From Ipomoea triloba (taxonomy: Eukaryota; Streptophyta; Magnoliopsida; Solanales; Convolvulaceae), in NCBI RefSeq assembly GCF_003576645.1, contig NC_044917.1:23773201-23837200 (forward strand): 64,000 nt of DNA. The letters are read 5' to 3'. The notes below the pieces were generated by a model. That model made no database searches. It was not told the origin of the DNA and saw only the letters and a list, made by a program, of their open reading frames with translations. How positions within the stretch are numbered: the first letter of the stretch is position 1; each line of letters starts with the position of its first letter. Shown piece by piece: positions 57,305-64,000 of this stretch. Made by a program: the position numbers and the translations under genes.

Positions 57305-60300
57305 CCGTGAATATCTTATATTTAGAGGTGTTCGAGAGGCTGGGGTTACAACGCAACAAGCTGATACCTGTGATAACACCCTTGGCCGGTTTTACCGGGG
57401 ACTCAATCGAGTCGGAGGGATCCATACGTTTACCGGTTGAAATTGGGACCTTTCCCAATCTTCGGAGCATAAACATGGAGTTTGTGGTAGTAGACCTATC
57501 CTGCTCTCATAATATGATTCTAGGACGACCCGGACTAGAAGATCTAGGCGCTCTCATCTCTCTTGAGCATCTTTGCTTGAAATTCCGGACTCCGAATGGG
57601 ATAGGGGTCGCTCGATACGATCAAAAGGTAGCTTGGGATTGTTATTTACAGTCTTGTCGAGAAATTGGGAAAAAGGACCTGAGGGTTCATGCCATCACTA
57701 GTCGGGAGGAGCAGCTAAAGAATCTTGACCGACCAGAGCCGGCGGTAGAACTAGAAGAAATTGAGATCGACCCTTTGCACCCCGAGAGACGGGGTAAAGA
57801 TTGGAGTTGGTTTGGCTGAGAAAGTCAAACAGGAAATCATCCAGGAATTACGGAAGTACCAAAAGGTATTTGCATGGGGCCCTGAGGACATGCCGGGAGT
57901 TGACCGGTCGGTCATTTGCCATCGACTGGCCGTCAACCCTAACCACAAACCGGTGATTCAGAAGAAAAGATACCTCTCGGCGGATCGACGAGAGTTCGTT
58001 AAAAAGGAGGTAGAGACCCTGATGGCTGCGCAACATATTCGCGAAGTAAAGTATCCAGATTGGCTTGCCAACGTGATGCTTGTACCGAAACCTCCCGCCT
58101 GGCAGATGTGCGTCGATTACACAGACCTTAATCAAGCTTGCCCGAAGGATCATTTCCCTTTACCAAGGATCGATCAATTAGTTGATGAGACGGCTGGCTG
58201 TGACTTATTGAGCTTTATGAACGCCTTCTGAGGCTACCATCAAATCTTCATGCACCCTGCTGACGAAGAAAAAACCGCTTTCATCACTCCAGATGGGGTA
58301 TACTGCTACCGGGTAATGCCTTTCGGCTTAAAAAATGCAGAAGCCACCTATACTCGAATGGTAGGGCGACTGTTCAAAGAGCTGTTGGAAAGTCCATGGC
58401 AGCCTACGTGGATGACATGCTTGTGAAAACCAAAGATGAGAGAACTCACACAGGAGATTTGGCGGCAACTTTTGCCATAATGGAAAAATACAACCTGCGG
58501 TTGAATCTAAAGAAGTGCGCCTTCGCGGTGCGAGGAGGAAAATTCCTTTGTTACATGGTCACTCGAAAAGGAATTGAGCCTAACCCTGAAAAGGTAAAGG
58601 CTATACTCGATATGCAGCCTCCCGGGACCTTGAAGGAACTACAAAGGTTGACTGGGCGACTCGCGGCCTTAAGTAGATTCTTATCTAAGTCGGCAGACCG
58701 AGCCCTACCCTTTTTCGAAGCCATGAAGAAAAGGGAAGGGTTCCGTTGGACGGAAGAATGCCAGAAGTCGTTTGAGGAGTTAAAAGATTACCTACAAACT
58801 CCGCCACTACTATCCACCCCGAAGGAAGGGGAAATGTTGTTTCTTTACCTGGCTGCCTCTCAGAAAGCTGTTAGCTCCGTCTTAATTCGAGAAGAGGAGC
58901 GAGTACAACATCCAGTCTACTACGTCAGCTGAGCCTTAAAAACCTCGGAAATTCGTTACACCCCCTTGGAAAAGGTGGTGTATGCTTTGGTGATCACTGC
59001 CCGAAAGTTAGTATCGTATCTCCAGGCTCATCCCATTCGGGTCTTAACCGATCAGCCTTTGGCAGGTGTTTTACGAAATCCCAACTCTTCGGTGCGTTTG
59101 GTAAAATGGGCCGTAGAACTCACACAATACGGGATCGAATATCATCCGCGCCCCTCGGTGAAGGGTCAAGCCTTAGCCGATTTTATAGTGGAATGCACCG
59201 CTTAGAGTCCGGAACCTAATGCCAAGGCCCCTGAGGAAGGGGATTGGTGGGAAATGCATGTCGATGGAGCCGCTAGCCAACACCATTGCGGAGGCGGAAT
59301 TATGTTGACAACTCCTGAAGGCTTCCGCCTGTACTATTCATTGACATATGAATTCAAGGTCTCCAACAATGAAGCTGAGTACAAGGCCGTGATAGGATGG
59401 TTGCGGATGACAAAAATCTTTAAAGCCCAGAGGATCCGGATAAATACCGACTCCCGCCTAGTGGTCGGACAAGTAACCGGAACATGTGAGGCAAAAAACG
59501 AAAGACTCGGTCGATATAAAAACGTCACTAAGGGACTCCTGAGTGAATTTGGGGCTTACGAGTTAGAACATGTGCCTCGCACTGAGAACACGGAAGCTGA
59601 TATTCTGTCCAAGATGGCCTTAGGAGGAATACCGGATCATCTCGTAAGGATCTGTCAGAACGAACGAATCCCGCTACCCAGCATAGAGCAGAAGGTCGCT
59701 CCAAAAGACATTTGCATCACTGAGGAACTGAATCCCGAGGAACATCTGGGAGTATTCTGGATGGAAGAAATTCGCAAATATAAGGAAAAAGGGGACCTCC
59801 CTGATGACCCGGCCGAAGCAGCAAAAATCCAGAGACGATCACCCGCTTATGTGTTGATAGACGGACACATGTACAAGAAGTCATTTGGGGGACCATTACT
59901 AAGATGTCTATTCCCTTCTAAGGCAAACCAGGTCATGGAGGAGGCACATCGAGGAATTTTCTCAGCTCATCAAGGGGCCCATACGCTAGCCTGCAAGATA
60001 GTGTTACAAGGATATTATTGGCCTACTATGGTCAAGGACTGTATCGACCGAGTCGCTAGATGCGCGATATGTCAGTCTTTCGACAAGAAAGACACTCGGC
60101 CTGCCTCTTTTTATACTCCGATCACGGCAGCTATCCCCTTTTGCTAAATGGGGAATTGACATCGTGGAACCATTGCCTCAAGCGCTTGGACGGCTACGAT
60201 TTTGTGTAGTGGTCGTGGACTACTTCACCAAATGGGTAGAAGCTGAGCCTCTAGCAACTATCACCGAGTTCCAATGTCGCAAGTTCCTATGGAGAAAGGT

Positions 60301-60991
60301 TATTTGTCGATTCGGACTCCTAGAACACCTAGTCAGTGATAACGGGAGACAATTTGATTGCCAGGCTTTTAGGGATTTTTGCCAACAATATGGAATACGA
60401 CACACCAAGGTCTCTGTAGCTTACCCCCAAGCCAATGGGCAGGTTGAGAATGTTAATCGAACCATTGTGGATGGAATTCGAAGAAAGTTAAGTGACTTGG
60501 GAGGAACCTGGGTTGATGAGTTAGATCGAGTCCTGTGGGCATACCGAACGACTCCTCGGAGAGCAACCGGGGAGACCCCGTTTTCTTTGACTTATGGCTT
60601 TGAAGCTAAAGAACCTGCCGAAATTACTACCCCAACCCTTCGGGTGCTACAGTACAACGACGATGAAAATGAAGAGAATCTGCAAGTGGAGAAAAACTTC
60701 CTTAAGGAAAGGAGAGACGCAGCGTATGGACGAATGGCTGAATATCAGCAGTCAGTGAAACGCTACTATGATAAAAGAGTGAAGGAAAAGAGGTTTCAGG
60801 AGGGAGATTTGGTTTTAAGAGATCGGAACGCTAGTCAACCTAATCAAGGCGGAAAGTTTGCAATCAAGTGGGAAGGTCCTTATCGGATTCGAGAAGTCAT
60901 TCGTCCGGGAACATATCGTTTGGAGACCCCGGAAGGTCAGGCTGTGGAAAAGAAGTGGAATGCGATACACTTGGAGAAGTTCTTTCAGTAG
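57288..60991 (+). pseudogene. Tat element pol (protease, RT, RNase H, aRNase H, integrase)
   Basis: Protease continues in a shifted frame at 57307-57800. Reverse transcriptase occupies 57830-58600, with AYVDDMLV at about 58400 and a stop at 58229-58231 within it. The Ty3-type RNase H follows to about 59200, then a second RNase H (MHVDGAAS, SNNEAEYKAV, NTDSRLV) at 59250-59620. The integrase zinc finger region is near 59940-60090 and its catalytic region at 60180-60600 (VDYFTKW, SDNGRQF). A C-terminal region ends at a stop at 60989-60991. Frame changes lie near 57305, 57790, 58390 and 60150; further stops are at 58930 and 59203. Confidence 0.88.
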
Positions 60992-61075
60992 AAGGTTAGG
61001 CTTTTAAAAGATTGTAATGAAAATCATGAGTTTTAATAGAATGATCTCTTTTGCGATATCCTACTTTGCCGATGT

Positions 61076-61315
61076 GAGTCTGGCAGTCTGTCTGCCCTTG
61101 AGTGAGTTAGGTTGAGATAACCTAAGTCTCATTTCGATCTTCGGACCTTTATGAGTCTGGCAGTCTGTCTGCCTTTGAGTGAGTTAGTTTGAGAAAACCT
61201 TCTAGACGAGTCCTCGACTGAGGGACTCGGGATCTATAAGTTTGACAGTTTACCTACTACGAGTTAGGTTGAGAAAACCTACCAGACGAGTCCTCGACTG
61301 AGGGACTCGGGACTT
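61076..61315 (+). repeat. Tandem repeats after pol
   Basis: Three diverged units of about 77-85 bp start at 61076, 61153 and 61238. They share GTCTGGCAGTCTGTCTGCC, TTAGGTTGAGAAAACCT and GACGAGTCCTCGACTGAGGG. Tandem repeats in this untranslated part are known from Tat elements. Confidence 0.8.
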
Positions 61316-61502
61316 GACCGTTCCTTATCATTTTTAAGACCCGCTGGAGGAATCATTAATCGGAGACAGGAAGCGAAGGAAAGACAAAATAAAGCAAGTG
61401 AGCGAGAAAGAAAAGCAGTTGTTCGTTCAAAACATAAAAGGCCTAAGATAATCCAAAGAAGCCTGACAAAGGAGTTCAAAATAAAAACGCAGCGAATATT
61501 TT

Positions 61503-63761
61503 TTAAGCCCCCAAGTTGCCACCAGCTGTCTCCCCTTCCGTTGAGCCAGTAAGGGGAGGGTCGCTGGAGTTTCCACGGAGGCGAGAGCGTTGCACCAGGC
61601 CGCCTTCCGCTGGCTCTTCCTCATCTGTTATGTTGAGCATTGAAGGCACAGGATTACGATCCATTCCCGCCAGAGCAGTCAAGTTAGCAGCAGAATTCAG
61701 ATACGAGGAATCCATCGGAATTTGCCCGCCACTTGAGTTCTCCGGAGTGACCCTGTCAGTTTCTCTGGCCCCCTGTTGACGTACGGGGGTAGTAGGAATG
61801 CGAGAAGGGAGCTCGGCTAGTGGTGCTGGAAGGCCCCATGCCACTAGGTCAAAAGTCGGATCCCTCTGGTAATCCTCCTCCCCAAGGACCCCATGTGGTA
61901 ATCCTCCTGGTAGTCGGTCAAAAGTCGGATCCCATGCGAGAACCGGGTAGATGTCACGTTGCATGTCCAAGGACCCCATGTGGTAATCCTCCTCCCCAAG
62001 GTCCGTCAGATAGAGCCGGCCCTCATCAGAACTTAGCCACTCCATAGCCAGCAGCTTTAGCCTTGAGTGAATGTTAGCCACCACGTCCTCTTCAAAGGCT
62101 CGAGAAGACTTATAAGTAGCCACGGCTAAGTCCGCAGCCTCAGCATTCTTCTTTTTCTCCGCCTCTAGTTCCGACTCCAATTGACCCACTCGAAGTGCCG
62201 AGTCGTCTAGCTCTTTCTCTCGCTTGTGGAGGTCGGCCCGCAGAGTTGGCACCAACTCCGCATCCGCTAGGAGAGGGCTCATTCTCTTCCGCATTTCAGA
62301 CTAGACAGCCAGGGCCTGCCATTTAACGAAAGAGTAAGGAGAGCAATATAAAATACATGGGAGAACTTTTAATCGTAAGTTCGTAGCTTACCCGGTATAA
62401 ATAGCGAGAGACGCCCTCGAAGATCTTCTCGGTGGGATGACTTTCATAATGGGCTGCGTCCTTGGGAAGGATAACTTTATCCAGCCAGTCATGCACTGAA
62501 AAAGCACCCTGGACTATGCCATCATCGGCATCGATTTCCAGGCCGACAGCCACCCTCTTGGCTGAAGGGGCTGGCAGAGAAGCATCGGCGGGGCGTTTTG
62601 AGCCAGAAGTGGCGGCAGGAGGAGGTAGAGCCCGGCGAGTCTGGCGACTGCGTGAGGGTTCTGCAGAACGAGTGGGGGAGTCATGGACAACAATCGGGTT
62701 GGAGGAGGCGGCGCGGTTCCGAGAGCGCTCTTTCAGTGCAACGTGACGGCTAGACATTTCTGAGGAGAGAGAGGGAGTGGCAGAGTCGCCGGTAAGGGCT
62801 TCGTCACTTGCTTCTTCACCTTATTCCTCTGTTCCTTCCTCTTCCTCAGCAAGAGGCGCCGGGTCAGGATCTACGAACAAATATATTAAAAAAGTAAGCA
62901 ATAAAGAGAGAATTTTAAAGATAGATGACTCATCACCTGGAAGGGCTGCCCCGGCAGGAAGAAGTCTGGCTGCTTTAAGGGCCTTTAGGTTCGACCATAC
63001 GCTGACTTGAAGCTCACCCAAGTCTTTCAGAATTTTCATCCCATCGGTCGTCTAAGGTTAGGAGGAGGTTTTTTGAGGCATTTGAAGAAAGAGGGTTCCT
63101 AGGTCAAGGGAAAGTCAAAGGTAGGATTGGAGGGAGATGGCCGCACAAATAGAAAAAGGGGTTTCCACCCTTTGAGAGAGTCGACCAGTCCATCGAAAAT
63201 TTTACAACCGCTCCGCTGTGAAATTTAGACATAGCCCGGTGAGTTGGACCCGACTCTATTGACTAGATAGAGTTGAAGGAATAGGTTGATCATCGGATCA
63301 ATCCCGAACTTTATGCAAATTGTTTGAAAACAAGTGAGGAGGCGGTGGGAGTTTGGAACGAGTTAACCGGGAGATAAAGCGAAATAGCAGAAAAAGAGAG
63401 AAGCAAATGGACTCACGGGGACTCGGAACCCGTGACGAATGGATTGGAGGTGCACCCCCACGAACCCGCCAGGAGGAGGCTCGAATACGTGAAGGTCACC
63501 AGGAGCGTAGATTTCAGCCGCTGGGCCCAATAAGTACTGGGCCTCCTCTAGTTCGCGGGCTGAAATCTTAGAGTGAAGGCCCGCCGGACGGCCGACATCT
63601 TCTAGTTTGCCAGAAGACCTTTGGAGGTCAGGGGGTAGGGCAGCAAGGGCCTGAATGGGCTCCGGATTCAAAGGAGCGGAGGAAGAGGCACCTTGTGCGC
63701 TTAATGAAGTCGAAGTATTGGGGTTTATCGTAACCCCAATGCGGCTGGGTGTAGAAGACAT
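61503..63761 (-). pseudogene. Antisense ORF of the Tat element (transposase_28-like), spliced
   Basis: On the minus strand a coding region starts MSSTPSRIG at 63761. It resembles the 'putative gypsy type transposon' family (transposase_28) known from antisense ORFs of Tat elements. The conserved part runs through GVHLQSIRHGFRVP and beyond 63300, with stops at 63363, 63225 and 63099. Further pieces look like exons: about 63049-62938 (donor GTGATG), from 62871 through an S/R/P-rich part to a GTAAGC donor near 62391, and from 62303 after a CTAG acceptor. The last exon is predicted coiled-coil (KREKELDDSALRVGQLESEL) and has an internal duplication around 61860-61990. Function is unknown; the copy is broken. 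Confidence 0.65.
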
Positions 63762-64000
63762 AATGAAAAGCAGGAACAAAGAAACCTACATGGCAGACTC
63801 GGAGGCAAAGAAAATGAGTTCAAAGGGGGATACGACTGGACTGAGGCTTAACTTGTGGATCGCCGGAAATTGATCGGAAAGTTGAGCGGAAAACCGAAGT
63901 CGCGTCGGAAAGCGGAAATCCGATGAATCTTTTGCTGGGTGAAGAAAGTGAAATAGTGAAAAGTAAAAAGAGGACGGTGAATTTTGATATTTATAGGCAA
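63762..64000 (-). promoter_or_regulatory. Probable promoter and leader of the antisense ORF
   Basis: On the minus strand a canonical CTATAAATA occurs at 63996-63988, about 225 bases before the antisense start codon. Nothing else coding is seen. The window ends here. Confidence 0.5.

Larger units (their letters stand above)
54088..64000 (+). mobile_element. Ty3/gypsy retrotransposon, Tat lineage, cut by the window end
   Basis: The order is LTR, primer-binding site, gag, protease, reverse transcriptase, RNase H, a second archaeal-type RNase H, integrase, tandem repeats, and an antisense ORF. The second RNase H and the antisense ORF after pol are hallmarks of the Tat lineage of plant Ty3 elements. 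Several stops and frame changes make it non-autonomous. The 3' LTR is not reached before 64000. The left border is inferred from a TG after about 54087 and could be off, since no second LTR is available for comparison. Confidence 0.85.

Overview
The window is nuclear DNA from a flowering plant. It has GT-AG introns, long AT-rich intergenic stretches and dense plant transposons. The two intact genes belong to plant-typical families, so a eudicot is clear. The MITE style and AT-rich repeats look asterid-like (Convolvulaceae would fit), but that is an impression and not a demonstration.

Two host genes can be reconstructed exon by exon, both on the + strand. The first (5741-9380, 6 coding exons, 721 residues) is a group II cyclic nucleotide-gated channel. 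The second (34444-50052, 36 coding exons, 1461 residues) is an ABCC-type full transporter that I recognise as the ABCC13 orthologue. Its second intron reads as an AT-AC, U12-type intron. All exon phases close without a stop in both genes. They are about 25 kb apart and no functional link is evident.

The rest is mobile or repetitive DNA. Region 0-5 kb holds a LINE scrap, a Mutator-like element (MULE) with a 10-bp target duplication and an LTR-like stretch. Region 9.4-20.6 kb holds MITEs, SINE-like pieces, a foldback hairpin, a 3-kb Pack-MULE-like element carrying a cytochrome P450 fragment on the minus strand, and a truncated minus-strand Ty3 remnant. Region 21.3-27.1 kb is a complete but decayed Ty1/copia element with 5-bp target duplication. 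Region 27.3-34.3 kb holds a degenerate motif array, several foldback elements, a second copy of a 0.3-0.4 kb MULE family and a second copy of the segment at 0.3-1.2 kb.

Region 50-54 kb is AT-rich with microsatellites and a satellite-like array of about 110-bp monomers in higher-order blocks, ending at an assembly gap. From about 54.1 kb to the window end lies a Tat-type Ty3/gypsy element: an LTR with ten 75-bp tandem repeats, PBS, broken gag and pol with an extra RNase H, repeats after pol, and a spliced antisense ORF with its own TATA box.

The strongest observations for follow-up are the AT-AC intron, the MULE abutting the ABCC13 TATA box, the P450-carrying Pack-MULE, the set of MULEs with perfect 9-10 bp target duplications, the paired segments that act as each other's empty sites, the TRIM in an ABCC13 intron, and the antisense gene of the Tat element. 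No wholly new system was found.
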